Of a stretch of DNA of 64,000 nt, positions 35,792 through 45,592 are shown piece after piece. Origin of the DNA: Actinomycetota bacterium (GTDB taxonomy: Bacteria > Actinomycetota > Thermoleophilia > Gaiellales > Gaiellaceae); NCBI GenBank assembly GCA_003139545.1, contig PLJC01000004.1:1-64000 (forward strand), written 5' to 3'. How positions within the stretch are numbered: the stretch's first letter is position 1; each line of letters begins with the position of its first letter. Both the position numbers and the translations under genes were made by a program. The notes beneath the pieces are model-generated. The model was not told the origin of the DNA and searched no databases. It saw only the letters and a list, made by a program, of their open reading frames with translations.

Positions 35792-36826
35792 ATGGCGCGA
35801 CGCCTGGCCGAAGTCGCGAAGTACGCCGGTGTGAGCGAGGCGACGGTCAGCCGCGTCCTCAACCAGAAGCCGGGCGTCGCGAAGGCGACGCAGGAGCTCG
35901 TCCTCACCGCCCTCGACGTCCTCGGCTACGAGCGGCCGACGCAGCTCCGCGGCGAGCGCGCCCGGCTCGTGGGGCTCGTGCTCCCCGAGCTCCAGAACCC
36001 GATTTTCCCTGCATTTGCGGAGGTTGTGGCCGACACGCTCGCGAAGCGCGGCTTCACGCCGGTGCTCTGCACGCGCACCTCGGCCGGCATCTCCGAGGCG
36101 GACTACGTGGACATGCTCCTCGAGCACCAGGTCTCGGGCGTGATCTTCTCCGGAGGCCAGTACGCGCAGGAGGCCGCCGACCACGAGCACTACATCCGGC
36201 TGCGCGGGCGCGGGCTTCCGGTCGTGCTCGTCAACGCCGCGTATGACGACCTCGGGTTCCCGCGCATCTCCACCGACGACCGGAGCGCGGTGGAGCAGGC
36301 GTTCACGCACTTGCGCTCCCTCGGCCACGAGCGCATCGGAATGGTGCTCGGGCCGGCCGACCACGTGCCATCGGCCCGTAAACTGGCGGCTTTCCAGGTA
36401 CTTTCCGCCGAGCAAGGGACAGATCGCGACCTCGTCGACCGCTGCGTCTTCTCGATGGAAAGCGGCCAAGCGGCCGGGCGCCGGCTCCTGCGGCGGGGCG
36501 CCACCGGCCTCATCTGCGCGAGCGACATCATCGCGCTCGGCGTCGTCCGCGCCGCACGGCGCGAGGGCTACGAGGTGCCCGACGACGTCTCGGTCATCGG
36601 CTTCGACGACTCGGCGCTCATGAGCTGCACCGACCCGCCGCTGACGACCGTCCGCCAGCCGATCGAGGCGATGGGGCGGAGCGCCGTGGCGACGCTGATG
36701 AACCAGATCGGGGGCGCGCCCGTCTCCACCGAGGAGCTCCTGTTCGAGCCCGAGCTCGTCGTCCGGGCGTCGACCGGCCCGGTCGGCTCGATCACCGCTC
36801 TGAGGGCGGCCAGCGGCCAGCCCTAG
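35792..36826 (+). CDS. LacI-family transcriptional regulator of the alpha-glucoside locus
   Basis: The 344-aa repressor has an N-terminal HTH and hinge (RRLAEVAKYAGVSEATVSRVLNQKPGVAKATQELVLTALDVLGY) and a periplasmic-binding-like effector domain (LVGLVLPELQNPIFPAFAEV; ISTDDRSAVEQAFTHL; VPDDVSVIGFDDSALMSCTDPPLTTVRQP). It lies just upstream of, and in line with, the alpha-glucosidase/ABC genes. LacI-type palindromes sit in the 73-nt gap between them. A half-site-like CTTGCGA also precedes its own ATG. It probably represses the locus until an alpha-glucoside is present. Confidence 0.93.
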   Translation: MARRLAEVAKYAGVSEATVSRVLNQKPGVAKATQELVLTALDVLGYERPTQLRGERARLVGLVLPELQNPIFPAFAEVVADTLAKRGFTPVLCTRTSAGISEADYVDMLLEHQVSGVIFSGGQYAQEAADHEHYIRLRGRGLPVVLVNAAYDDLGFPRISTDDRSAVEQAFTHLRSLGHERIGMVLGPADHVPSARKLAAFQVLSAEQGTDRDLVDRCVFSMESGQAAGRRLLRRGATGLICASDIIALGVVRAARREGYEVPDDVSVIGFDDSALMSCTDPPLTTVRQPIEAMGRSAVATLMNQIGGAPVSTEELLFEPELVVRASTGPVGSITALRAASGQP

Positions 36827-36831
36827 CGCCT

Positions 36832-36850
36832 CTTGCAAGAAATTTGCAAG
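36832..36850. promoter_or_regulatory. LacI-type operator 1
   Basis: CTTGCAA and TTGCAAG are a perfect inverted repeat around 5 nt, 49 nt before the chosen start of the alpha-glucosidase. TTGCAA-type arms are the usual target of AglR/MalR-like LacI proteins. The regulator encoded immediately upstream is the likely ligand. Confidence 0.75.
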
Positions 36851-36863
36851 ATTCACGTCGGAT

Positions 36864-36882
36864 CTTGCAATCAATTGTTAAG
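36864..36882. promoter_or_regulatory. LacI-type operator 2 overlapping the promoter
   Basis: CTTGCAATCAATTGTTAAG is an imperfect second copy of operator 1 (left arm identical, right arm TTGTTAAG), 32 nt centre to centre, i.e. about three helical turns. A -10-like TTAAGT overlaps its end, so occupancy would block transcription of the alpha-glucosidase operon. Confidence 0.65.
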
Positions 36883-36899
36883 TGTGCCATGCTCGCCGC

Positions 36900-38567
36900 G
36901 TGGAAGTCCGCGAGGCAGCGGTCGAGGGCCGGTCGAGTAGCCGGGCCGAGCAATGGTGGCGCGACGCGGTCGTCTACCAGGTCTACGTCCGGAGCTTCGC
37001 CGACGCGAACGGTGACGGCATCGGCGACCTCGCCGGCGTCCGCGAGCGGCTTCCCTACCTGCGTGACCTCGGTGTCGACGCGCTCTGGTTCAGCCCCTGG
37101 TACCCGTCGCCGATGGCGGACAGCGGGTACGACATCTCCGACTACCGCTCGATCGACCCGGCCTTCGGGACGCTCGCCGAAGCGGAGCAGCTGATCGCCG
37201 AAGCGCGCGTGCTCGGCATCCGCACGATCGTCGACATCGTCCCGAACCACGTGTCCGACCAGCACCCGTGGTTCGAGGCAGCGCTCGCCGCGGCCCCGGG
37301 GTCGCCCGAGCGCGAACGTTTCTGGTTCCGGCCCGGCTCGGGCGCGGACGGGAGCTCGCCGCCGAACGGATGGCAGTCCATCTTCGGCGGGTCGGCGTGG
37401 ACCCGCGCGAACGGCGACGGCGAGTGGTACCTCCACCTGTTCGCGCCCGAGCAGCCGGATCTGAACTGGACGGAACCAGAAGTGTGGGCCGAGCACGAGG
37501 ACGTGCTCCGCTTCTGGTTCGACCGTGGCGCCGCCGGCGTCCGCATCGACTCCGCGGCGTTGCTCGTCAAGGACCCCGCGCTCGCGGAGGAGCGGCCGCA
37601 CAGCGGGCCGGGCGAGCACCCCTTCACCGACCGCGACGACCTGCACGAGATCTACCGGCGCTGGCGCGCGATCGCGGACAGCTACGACGAGCCGCGCGTG
37701 CTCGTCGGTGAGATCTGGCTCCCGGACGCGGAGCGCTTCGCGCGCTACCTCCGTCCCGACGAGCTGCACACGGCGTTCAACTTCGACTTCCTCGGCTGCC
37801 CGTGGGAGGCGGACCGGATGCGCCGGTCGATCGACGGCGCGCTCGCTGCGCACGCGCCGGTCGACGCGCCCGCGACATGGGTGCTCTCGAATCACGACGT
37901 CACGCGGCCCGTGACGCGCTACGGCCGCGCGGACAGCTCGTTCGCGTTCGAGTCGAAGCGCGCCGGCACGCCGACCGACCTCGAGCGCGGCGCACGCCGC
38001 GCGCGCGCGGCGGCGTTGCTCGCGATGGCGCTCCCGGGGTCGATGTACGTGTACCAGGGCGAAGAGCTCGGACTGCCCGAGGTGGAAGACATCCCCCACG
38101 ATCGCAGGCAGGACCCGATGTGGCTTCGCTCCGGCGGAGTCGACCCCGGTCGCGACGGCTGCCGTATCCCGATTCCCTGGTCGGGCGACCATCCGCCGTA
38201 CGGGTTCAGCGCCGACGGCGCACGAACGTGGCTCGACCAGCCGGACGGCTGGGCGGCGCTCACCGTCGCGGCGGAGTCGGAGGACCCCGCCTCGATGCTC
38301 TCGCTCTACCGCGCCGGTCTCCGGTTGCGGCGCAAGGCGCCGTGGGGCGGCGGCGCATTCCGATGGATTCCCTCCGGCGACGAAGTCCTCGCCTTTGCCC
38401 GAGGCGAGGACTTCGTGTGCTTCGTCAACTTCGGCTCGGAGCCGGTGGCGCTGCCGCCGGGCGCCGAGATCCTCATCGCCAGTAACGACCTCGAAGGAGG
38501 TGCGGTTTCTCAGGACACGACGGTCTGGTTGTTGAATCCACTAGGTCAAGGAGAGGAAGGACGATGA
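36900..38567 (+). CDS. GH13 alpha-glucosidase
   Basis: Cytoplasmic enzyme that releases glucose from alpha-glucosides, 555 aa with no signal peptide. GH13 blocks are seen: DIVPNHVSDQHPWF, GVRIDSAALL with nucleophile Asp217, LVGEIWLPD with acid/base Glu271, and SNHDVTRP with Asp333. VVYQVYVRSFADANGDGIGDLAG marks the oligo-1,6-glucosidase/alpha-glucosidase branch. I prefer GTG 36900 because the earlier GTG 36882 overlaps operator 2; neither has a ribosome site, so the mRNA may be leaderless. Its stop overlaps the start of the sugar-binding protein. Confidence 0.92.
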   Translation: MEVREAAVEGRSSSRAEQWWRDAVVYQVYVRSFADANGDGIGDLAGVRERLPYLRDLGVDALWFSPWYPSPMADSGYDISDYRSIDPAFGTLAEAEQLIAEARVLGIRTIVDIVPNHVSDQHPWFEAALAAAPGSPERERFWFRPGSGADGSSPPNGWQSIFGGSAWTRANGDGEWYLHLFAPEQPDLNWTEPEVWAEHEDVLRFWFDRGAAGVRIDSAALLVKDPALAEERPHSGPGEHPFTDRDDLHEIYRRWRAIADSYDEPRVLVGEIWLPDAERFARYLRPDELHTAFNFDFLGCPWEADRMRRSIDGALAAHAPVDAPATWVLSNHDVTRPVTRYGRADSSFAFESKRAGTPTDLERGARRARAAALLAMALPGSMYVYQGEELGLPEVEDIPHDRRQDPMWLRSGGVDPGRDGCRIPIPWSGDHPPYGFSADGARTWLDQPDGWAALTVAAESEDPASMLSLYRAGLRLRRKAPWGGGAFRWIPSGDEVLAFARGEDFVCFVNFGSEPVALPPGAEILIASNDLEGGAVSQDTTVWLLNPLGQGEEGR

Positions 38568-39931
38568 AATCCCTACGGAGGATTGCCACCCCCGTCGCGG
38601 TCGCCGGCCTGGTGGCTCTGTGCGCGACGGCAGCCGCTCTCGGCTCGCGGTCGAGCAGCGTCACCATCAGCGTCGCGTCGCTTATTCCCGGTAGCACCCA
38701 GGCAGCGATCGACCAGTTCAATGCGCGGGTCACCGAGTTCGAAAAGGCGAATCCCACGATCAACGTCAAGCCGGTCGATTACAACTGGACCGCGCCGACA
38801 TTCGCGGCGAAGCTCGCCGCCGGCACGCTCCCCACCGTTTTCGAGGTGCCGTTCACGGACGCGCGCACGCTCGGGGACAACGGCCAGCTCGCCGACATCA
38901 CGCCATACGTGAAGAAGCTGCCGTACTTCTCGAAGTACAACCCGGCGGTACTCGCCGAGGGCACTGACGCCAAGGGGCAGATCATCGCCCTGCCGAAGGG
39001 CGCGTACGCGCAGGCGCTCCATTACAACCGCGCGCTCTTCTCGCAGGCCGGCCTCAACCCGAACAAGCCGCCGACGACATGGGCGCAGCTGCGCTCCGAC
39101 GCCAAGCAGATCGCGCAGCGGACCGGCAAGACCGGCTACGCCGAGATGGCGAAGGACGACAACACCGCCGGCTGGATCCTCACGACCGTCGTGTACTCGC
39201 TCGGCGGCCGGATGGAGACTGGGACCGGCACGAGCGCGAAGGCGACGCTCGACAATCCGAAGACGATCCAGGCGCTGAACATGCTCAAGGCGATGCGGTG
39301 GACGGACAACTCGATGGGCTCCAACTTCGAGTTCAGCTGGGGCGACATCAACCAGGCGTTCGCGGCCGGCACCATCGGCATGTACATCAGCGGCTCCGAC
39401 GTCTACACGAACCTCGTGCAGGCGAGCAACATCAATCCGAGCATCTACGGCCTCGGGGCGATCCCGCTCGCGAAGAACAAGAATGCCGGCGTGCTCGGCG
39501 GCGGCACAGAGGTCGGCGTACGCCCCGACGCGAACGCGGCGGCGAAGGCCGCAGCCGTGAAGTGGATCAACTTCTTCTACGAGTCGCCGCTCGTCTCGAA
39601 GGCGCAGGCGATCGCGAACGCGCAGACGCTCGTCGCGAACAAGCAGCCGGTCGGCGTTCCGGCCCTGCCGCTCTTCAACAAGAAGCAATACGATCTGGCC
39701 AATACCTGGATCAAGCCGTACATCAACGTGCCGCTCGGACAGATGAAGCCGTTCCTCACGAACATCTTCGGCGAGCAGCTCATCCCGGAGCCGGAGGCCT
39801 CGACCCAGAGCGTGTACCACTCGCTCGACGCGGTCGTGGAAGCGGTCCTGACCAACAAGAACACGAACGTTGTGCAGATGCTGCAGCAGGCGAACAGCAC
39901 CGCACAGGCGGCGATCCAGCAAGGCTCGTAG
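38564..39931 (+). CDS. Sugar ABC transporter substrate-binding protein (family 1)
   Basis: The 455-aa receptor has a signal peptide (KSLRRIATPVAVAGLVALCATAAALG). A Cys is present, but VALC is not a good lipobox. A maltose-binding-protein-like body follows: QAAIDQFNARVTEFEKANPTINV, GQIIALPKGAYAQALHYNRALF, NQAFAAGTIGMYISGS and GVRPDANAAAKAAAVKWINFF. Downstream of the alpha-glucosidase and before two permeases, it should bind an alpha-glucoside such as maltose, trehalose or isomaltose. GGAGAGGAAGG precedes its ATG. Confidence 0.92.
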   Translation: MKSLRRIATPVAVAGLVALCATAAALGSRSSSVTISVASLIPGSTQAAIDQFNARVTEFEKANPTINVKPVDYNWTAPTFAAKLAAGTLPTVFEVPFTDARTLGDNGQLADITPYVKKLPYFSKYNPAVLAEGTDAKGQIIALPKGAYAQALHYNRALFSQAGLNPNKPPTTWAQLRSDAKQIAQRTGKTGYAEMAKDDNTAGWILTTVVYSLGGRMETGTGTSAKATLDNPKTIQALNMLKAMRWTDNSMGSNFEFSWGDINQAFAAGTIGMYISGSDVYTNLVQASNINPSIYGLGAIPLAKNKNAGVLGGGTEVGVRPDANAAAKAAAVKWINFFYESPLVSKAQAIANAQTLVANKQPVGVPALPLFNKKQYDLANTWIKPYINVPLGQMKPFLTNIFGEQLIPEPEASTQSVYHSLDAVVEAVLTNKNTNVVQMLQQANSTAQAAIQQGS

Positions 39932-39941
39932 TGGGCTGAGC

Positions 39942-40913
39942 TTGGCTGTCGTCGATCAAACGGGAGAGCCCGCGCTGTCGAGCCGGCGCGGGCTCTCTCG
40001 CGACACGGCCGTGCCGCGGCGGACACCGGTCACGTGGGTGCGGGGAGGGGGCCTCACGACGGTCCTGTTCCTGATCCCGCTGCTATTCGCGTTCGGGGCG
40101 TTCTCGTGGTACCCGATCGTGCGCACGGTGCTGATGTCGCTCCAGCACACGAACCTCGTGCAGCCGGCGACCTGGGTCGGGTTCAAGAACTTTGAACAGG
40201 TGTGGCATGACCCGCTCTTCCCGGTCGCCGTCAAGAACACGGCCTACTTCGCCGGTCTCGCGCTCCTCTTCGGCTATCCGATTCCGCTCGTTGCCGCAGT
40301 GCTGTTGAGCGAGGTGCGCAAGCGGCGGGGGATCTACAGCGCGCTCGCCTACCTCCCGGTCGTCATCCCGCCGGTCGTCGCCGTCCTGCTGTGGAAGGTG
40401 TTCTACGACGCGAGCTCGGCGGGGGCGTTCAACACGATGCTCCACTGGATCCATCTCGGCCCGTACCCGTGGCTCCAGTCGGAGCAGTGGGCGATGCCGT
40501 CGCTCGTGCTCGAGTCGACCTGGGCGAACGCCGGCGCGACCGTGATCATCTATCTCGCCGCGCTCACGAGCGTGCAGACGGAGCTGTACGAGGCGGCGTC
40601 GGTCGACGGCGCCGGGCTCCTGCGCAAGGTCTGGCACATCACACTGCCGCAGCTGCGCGGGATCCTGCTCGTGACGATGATCCTCCAGATCATCGGGACG
40701 GCGCAGGTGTTCCTCGAGCCGTACCTGTTCACGGCCGGAGGCCCTGCGAACGCCACCCTGACTGTGCTGCTGATGATCTACAACTACGCGTTCGGCAACT
40801 CCCTCGGCGGTGACTACGGCGCCGCAACGGCTCTCAGCCTCATGCTCGCCGGCTTCCTCGCAGTGTTCTCGCTCATCTATCTGCGCGCGACGCGCTCCTG
40901 GAGCACGCGATGA
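39942..40913 (+). CDS. Sugar ABC transporter permease (MalF-type)
   Basis: The 323-aa membrane protein has six predicted helices, from VLFLIPLLFAFGAFSWYPIV to ATALSLMLAGFLAVFSLIYL. It carries the permease EAA loop ELYEAASVDGAGLLRKVWHITLP. The TTG at 39942 is the first start after the preceding stop; GTG 40011 is an alternative that still precedes the first helix. It overlaps the second permease by 4 nt. Confidence 0.9.
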   Translation: MAVVDQTGEPALSSRRGLSRDTAVPRRTPVTWVRGGGLTTVLFLIPLLFAFGAFSWYPIVRTVLMSLQHTNLVQPATWVGFKNFEQVWHDPLFPVAVKNTAYFAGLALLFGYPIPLVAAVLLSEVRKRRGIYSALAYLPVVIPPVVAVLLWKVFYDASSAGAFNTMLHWIHLGPYPWLQSEQWAMPSLVLESTWANAGATVIIYLAALTSVQTELYEAASVDGAGLLRKVWHITLPQLRGILLVTMILQIIGTAQVFLEPYLFTAGGPANATLTVLLMIYNYAFGNSLGGDYGAATALSLMLAGFLAVFSLIYLRATRSWSTR

Positions 40914-41803
40914 GCGACGGCGAAGGCGGCACCGGGCTCATCTCGAGCTCGGAGTGGCGCAAGCCGACGGTCCGGTGGAGCATCGGCACGTTGCAAGCGC
41001 TCCTCCTCGTCGCGCTCGTCTTCGGCGGCCTTGGGCCGATTCTGTGGCTGGCGAAGAGCGCGATCACGCCGACGATCGACACGATCACGCACCCGATGGG
41101 TCTCTTCCCGCACGGGGCAGCGTGGAGCAATCTGAAGGAAGCGTGGACGACCGTGCACGTCGGTCTCTACTTCTGGAACACGGTCGTGATCGCATTCGGC
41201 TCATGGGCGTCGCAGATCGTGGTCGCGACCACCGGCGGCTTCGCGCTCTCGGTGCTGCGGCCGAAGTACGCGAAGCTCATCAATGGGCTCCTGCTGACGA
41301 CGCTGTTCGTCCCGGCGATCGTGCTGCTCGTGCCCCTGTACATCGAGATCGTGCACCCGCCGCTCTTCCACCACTTCTCGCTCATCGACAGCTACTGGGC
41401 GGTCTGGCTGCCGGCCGGCGCGAGCGCGTTCAACGTCGTGCTCGTGAAGCGGTTCTTCGACAACCTGCCGCGCGAGATCTTCGAGGCCGCCCGTATCGAC
41501 GGTGCGGGGCCGTTCCGGCTCTTCTGGTCGATCGTGCTCCCGATGTCGAAGCCGATCATCGGCGTCGTCTCGATCTTCGCCGTGCTCGCGTCGTGGAAGG
41601 ACTTCCTGTGGCCGCTGCTCGTGTTGACGAACCCGAACGAGCAACCGCTCTCGGTTCGCCTGCCGGAGATCCAGGCGCAGACGTCGCTTGGCGTGTTCCT
41701 CGCCGCGATGTTCATCGCGTGCCTCGTGCCGATCGCCGGCTTCCTCGTCTTCCAGCGCTCGTTCTTGCGCGGCGGCGGGCTCGGCGGCGCGATCAAGGGG
41801 TAG
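40910..41803 (+). CDS. Sugar ABC transporter permease (MalG-type)
   Basis: The 297-aa partner permease has six predicted helices and the EAA loop EIFEAARIDGAGPFRLFWSIVLP. The N-terminal hydrophobic helix (LQALLLVALVFGGLGPILWL) and the periplasmic loop FPHGAAWSNLKEAW are as in MalG/MsmG proteins. No ATPase gene follows, so the importer must borrow an ATPase encoded elsewhere (MsmK/MalK type). Confidence 0.92.
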   Translation: MSDGEGGTGLISSSEWRKPTVRWSIGTLQALLLVALVFGGLGPILWLAKSAITPTIDTITHPMGLFPHGAAWSNLKEAWTTVHVGLYFWNTVVIAFGSWASQIVVATTGGFALSVLRPKYAKLINGLLLTTLFVPAIVLLVPLYIEIVHPPLFHHFSLIDSYWAVWLPAGASAFNVVLVKRFFDNLPREIFEAARIDGAGPFRLFWSIVLPMSKPIIGVVSIFAVLASWKDFLWPLLVLTNPNEQPLSVRLPEIQAQTSLGVFLAAMFIACLVPIAGFLVFQRSFLRGGGLGGAIKG

Positions 41804-41822
41804 CCGCCACTACGCTCTCGCC

Positions 41823-42116
41823 GTGGAGCTGAAGGTCTCGGACAACGCGGAAGAGCTGCGGTACGAGCTGCACGCCGACGGCGAGCTCGTGGGCGAGATT
41901 CGCTACCGGCGAGCGCCCGGCGCGATCGCGCTCGTGCACACGGAGGTCGAGCCGCGGCGCGAGGGGCTTGGCACCGAGCTCGTGCGCGGCGCCCTCGACG
42001 ACCTGCGCGCTCGCGGCCTGAAGGTCATCCCGGTCTGCCCCTTCGTCGGCGCGTACATCCGCCGCCACCCCGAGTACGCGGATCTCGTCACGGCCGACGA
42101 CGCAACACCCGAATGA
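41823..42116 (+). CDS. GNAT-like N-acetyltransferase, YjdJ type
   Basis: The 97-aa protein matches the short GNAT family: [17 protein letters not shown], then [55 protein letters not shown]. The R-x-x-G-L-G/A acetyl-CoA loop and the PFVxxYIxxHPEY signature are clear. The acceptor is unknown. GTG start; it overlaps nhaA by 4 nt. Confidence 0.88.
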   Translation: MELKVSDNAEELRYELHADGELVGEIRYRRAPGAIALVHTEVEPRREGLGTELVRGALDDLRARGLKVIPVCPFVGAYIRRHPEYADLVTADDATPE

Positions 42117-44011
42117 GCACGGCCGACACGGTTGCGCCGGCTCCGTTCTCGGGCCGCACCGCCTGGGTGCGCAACCTCGAGACACCGCTGCGCAGCTTCC
42201 TGCGCACCGAGACCGGCAGCGCCGCGTTCCTGCTTGCCGCCGCCATCGCCGCGCTCGTCTGGGTGAACCTCGACGCCTCGTCCTACGAGCGCGTCTGGCA
42301 CACGACGCTCACCATCCGCATCGGCGGCACCGGCATCTCGCACGACCTCCGCTACTGGCTGAACAGCGGCCTGATGACGCTGTTCTTCTTCGTCGTCGGC
42401 CTGGAGGCGCGCCGCGAATTCGACATGGGAGAGCTGCGCGACCGGCGCCGCCTCACGCTGCCGGTGGCGGCCGGCGTCGGCGGGATGGTCGTCCCGGTCG
42501 CGATCTTCCTCGCCTTCAACGCCGGCAAAGGCACGGCGCACGGCTGGGGCGTCGCCATGTCCACCGACACGGCGTTCGCGCTCGGGATGCTGGCCCTCGT
42601 CGGCAAGCGCTTTCCGCAGCGTTTGCGGGCGTTCATGCTCACCGTCTCCGTCGTCGACGACCTGCTTGCGCTCCTCGTCATCGCGACCGTCTACACGACC
42701 GGCCTGCACGTTGTGCCGCTGCTGGTCGCGGTCGGCCTGCTCGCGGCGATCACCGTCGCCGCGTATGCGCGGATCGCACGCGGCTTTCTGTACGCCGTGC
42801 TCGGCGTCACCGCATGGATCGCGCTGACGAAGTCGGGCGTCGACCCGATCGTGCTCGGGCTCGCCATGGGCCTGCTCACGTATGCGACGCCGGCCGCGCG
42901 CGGCGACCTCGAGCGCGCGAGCGACCTCTTCCGCCTGTTTCGTGAACAGCCGACGCCGGAGCTGGCGCGCGAGGCGCGCATCGGACTGAAGACGGCGATC
43001 TCGCCGAACGACCGCCTGCAGCAGCTCTACCACCCGTGGACGAGCTACGCGATCGTGCCGCTCTTCGCGCTCGCGAACGCGGGCGTCGCCGTGAGCACGG
43101 GCTTCCTCGGGCACGCGTTCGCGTCGCCGATCACTCTCGGCGTGCTCATCGGCTACGTCGCCGGCAAGCCGGCCGGCATCCTCGGCGGGAGCTGGGTGGT
43201 GACGAAGATCAGCCGCGGCCGGCTGCGGCCGCCGATCGGCTGGGCGTCGCTCGGGGGCGGAGGAGCGATCGCCGGCATCGGGTTCACGGTGTCGCTGCTG
43301 ATCGCGACGCTCGCATTCCACGGGCAGCAGCTCGCGGAGGCGAAGGTCGGCGTGCTCAGCGCGGCGCTGTGCGCCTCTGTCGCGACGTGGCTCGTGTTCC
43401 GCGTGACGGCGCTGCTGCCGCGCAGGCTGCGTCTGCGGGCGCTCATCGGGACGGGGGAGCCGCTCATCGACCTCGCGGTGCCCGTCGACCCGAAGCGCGA
43501 CCACTTTCGCGGGCCGGTCGACGCGCCGGTGACGCTCCTCGAGTACGGCGACTTCGAGTGCCCGTACTGCGGACAGGCGGAGTCCGTCATCCGCGAGCTG
43601 CTGCGCGACTTCGGCGATGTCCGGTACGTGTGGCGGCACCTCCCGCTCAACGACGTGCACGCGAACGCGCAGGTTGCTGCGGAGGCGGCCGAGGCGGCCG
43701 CCGAGCAGGGCGCCTTCTGGGAGATGTACGAGCTGCTGTTGACGCACCAGGACGCGCTCGCGCCGGCCGATCTCATGGGCTATGCGGAGCAACTTGGGCT
43801 GGACCGCGAGCGATTCGACCACGATCTCGAGGACCACGTCGGCGCGGCGCGGATCGCGGAAGACGTCGACGGCGCGGACCTGAGCTCCGTGTCGGGCACC
43901 CCGACCTTCTTCGTCAACGGCCGACGGCACTACGGCGCGTACGACATCGAGACGCTCAAGCAGGTCGTGCGCGGTGCGCGAGCCCGGGTCGCCGTCGTCT
44001 CAAGCCGCTAG
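42113..44011 (+). CDS. nhaA: Na+/H+ antiporter NhaA fused to a DsbA-like thioredoxin domain
   Basis: The 632-aa protein starts with a complete NhaA antiporter (residues ~25-440; ~12 helices). It has [11 protein letters not shown] (Asp152) and [13 protein letters not shown] (Asp182-Asp183, the ion-binding pair). From about residue 455 a thioredoxin_4/DsbA domain follows: [20 protein letters not shown] with Cys483-Pro-Tyr-Cys486, [20 protein letters not shown], and [17 protein letters not shown] with the cis-Pro. NhaA-thioredoxin fusions are known; their purpose is not. The NhaA C-terminus is normally cytoplasmic, so the redox domain may sense or repair rather than form envelope disulfides. Confidence 0.93.
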   Translation: MSTADTVAPAPFSGRTAWVRNLETPLRSFLRTETGSAAFLLAAAIAALVWVNLDASSYERVWHTTLTIRIGGTGISHDLRYWLNSGLMTLFFFVVGLEARREFDMGELRDRRRLTLPVAAGVGGMVVPVAIFLAFNAGKGTAHGWGVAMSTDTAFALGMLALVGKRFPQRLRAFMLTVSVVDDLLALLVIATVYTTGLHVVPLLVAVGLLAAITVAAYARIARGFLYAVLGVTAWIALTKSGVDPIVLGLAMGLLTYATPAARGDLERASDLFRLFREQPTPELAREARIGLKTAISPNDRLQQLYHPWTSYAIVPLFALANAGVAVSTGFLGHAFASPITLGVLIGYVAGKPAGILGGSWVVTKISRGRLRPPIGWASLGGGGAIAGIGFTVSLLIATLAFHGQQLAEAKVGVLSAALCASVATWLVFRVTALLPRRLRLRALIGTGEPLIDLAVPVDPKRDHFRGPVDAPVTLLEYGDFECPYCGQAESVIRELLRDFGDVRYVWRHLPLNDVHANAQVAAEAAEAAAEQGAFWEMYELLLTHQDALAPADLMGYAEQLGLDRERFDHDLEDHVGAARIAEDVDGADLSSVSGTPTFFVNGRRHYGAYDIETLKQVVRGARARVAVVSSR

Positions 44012-44839
44012 CAGCAGGCGGACGGCGAGCGCCAGCAGAGCCGCTGCGAGGAGCCACTGGATCACGGCCCCGCGCAGGCGCAGCGATACGTGCGCGCCGA
44101 GCTGCGCTCCGGCGACGACTCCCGCCGAGAGGGCCGCCGTCCTGCGGAGGCCGTGTCCGTGCGCGAAGCTACCGAGGCCGAGGTGCGTGATCGTGCCTGC
44201 GCCGGCCATAACCGCCAGCACGAAGTGAGACGTCGCGGTCGCGAGATGAACGGGGAAACCGAGTGCGCCGACGAGGAGCGGCACGTGGATGACGCCGCCG
44301 CCGATGCCGAGGAAGCTCGAGAGGAAGCCGACCGCGAGGCTGTAGAGCGCGCCACGGCGTAGCGGAACGTCGTACACGTAGCGCGCACCGGACCGGTCGA
44401 CGATCTCGCGGTGCTCGAGATGACGCTGCGGTACCGGAAGCGGCCAGCGCTCGGCCGCTAGCAACCATCCGGCGAGCAGCGCAAGCACGCCGCCCATGAT
44501 TCCGTCGAAGACGTGCCGGGAGACGTGCCCGACGACGAGCGCGCCGCCGACTGCGCCTGGCAGCGTCGCGAGCGCGAAGACGATCCCGCTGCGGTAGTCG
44601 ATACGGCGCTGCCGCGCGTAGGCCGCCGTGCCGCTGGCCGCGTTGAAGAAGACGGCGGCGAGGCTGATTGCCGTCAGCGTCTGCGGCGAGTCGTGCGGAT
44701 AGAGGAGAAGCAGGATCGGTGTGAGGATGAAGCCGCCTCCGGCGCCGATCAGCGTCCCGAAGGCGCCGACCCCGAAGCCGATCGCGACCAGGATGACCGC
44801 TGTCGTCGCCGAGAACGGCTGCAGCACGGAGGCGACCAC
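44000..44839 (-). CDS. TauE/SafE-family sulfite/anion exporter-like membrane protein
   Basis: The 279-aa protein has eight or so helices in two related halves. The family motif appears as [28 protein letters not shown] in half one and [37 protein letters not shown] in half two. Members export sulfite, sulfoacetate or other small organic anions. The substrate is not evident here. It converges with nhaA, overlapping 12 nt at the stops, and diverges from the response regulator gene. Confidence 0.88.
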   Translation of the reverse strand: MVASVLQPFSATTAVILVAIGFGVGAFGTLIGAGGGFILTPILLLLYPHDSPQTLTAISLAAVFFNAASGTAAYARQRRIDYRSGIVFALATLPGAVGGALVVGHVSRHVFDGIMGGVLALLAGWLLAAERWPLPVPQRHLEHREIVDRSGARYVYDVPLRRGALYSLAVGFLSSFLGIGGGVIHVPLLVGALGFPVHLATATSHFVLAVMAGAGTITHLGLGSFAHGHGLRRTAALSAGVVAGAQLGAHVSLRLRGAVIQWLLAAALLALAVRLLLAA

Positions 44840-44905
44840 GACCGCAGCGTATGCATGCCGGATAATTCACAGCCGACTCACAGGAAGCGGTGGGAGGCTG
44901 GAGGT

Positions 44906-45592
44906 ATGAGCACGCAGCGGATCCTCGTCGTCGACGACGAGCCCTCGATCGTCGACGCGGTCGCGACCGCGCTCCGGTACGAGGGTTTCGAAGTGGACGA
45001 GGCCACGGGAGGCCGCGAGGCGCTTCGGGTCGTCGCCGAGCGCGAGCCCGATCTCGTCGTCCTCGACTGGATGCTCCCGGACCTGGACGGGATCGAAGTG
45101 GGCCGGCGCATGCGCGAGCGCGGATTCAAGAGCGCGATCCTCTTCCTCACCGCCAAGGACTCGGTCGAGAACAAAATCGAGGCGCTCCGCGCCGGCGGCG
45201 ACGACTACGTCACGAAACCGTTCAGCCTCGCCGAGATCGTCGCGCGCGTGCAGGCCATCCTCCGCCGAACGCAGAGCGAGCTGCCCGGCGACGTGCTGCA
45301 CTTCGCAGACCTCGTCCTCGACGAGCAGCGGCACGAGGTCTTCCGCGGTGACGCGCGCGTCGACCTGACGGGCACCGAGTTCAACCTGCTCCGCTACTTC
45401 ATGCTCAACCCGCGGCGCGTGCTCTCGAAGCACCAGATCCTGCAGAACGTCTGGCGCTATGACTTCGGCGGCAACTCCAACGTGGTGGAGACGTACGTCA
45501 GCTACCTGCGCCGCAAGCTGAACAAGCTCGGCCCGCCGCTCATCCGGACGGTGCGGCAGGCGGGCTACATGCTCGAGCTCGGCGAGCACTGA
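44906..45592 (+). CDS. OmpR-family response regulator (MprA-like)
   Basis: The 228-aa protein has a receiver domain (ILVVDDEPSIVDAVATALRYEGF; phospho-acceptor Asp54 in VLDWMLPDLDG; FLTAKDSVENKIEALRAGGDDYVTKPF). A winged-helix DNA-binding domain follows (VDLTGTEFNLLRYFMLNPRRVLSKHQIL; VETYVSYLRRKLNK). GGAGG is 5 nt before the ATG. It overlaps the histidine kinase gene by one base, so both form a two-component system. Confidence 0.95.
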   Translation: MSTQRILVVDDEPSIVDAVATALRYEGFEVDEATGGREALRVVAEREPDLVVLDWMLPDLDGIEVGRRMRERGFKSAILFLTAKDSVENKIEALRAGGDDYVTKPFSLAEIVARVQAILRRTQSELPGDVLHFADLVLDEQRHEVFRGDARVDLTGTEFNLLRYFMLNPRRVLSKHQILQNVWRYDFGGNSNVVETYVSYLRRKLNKLGPPLIRTVRQAGYMLELGEH

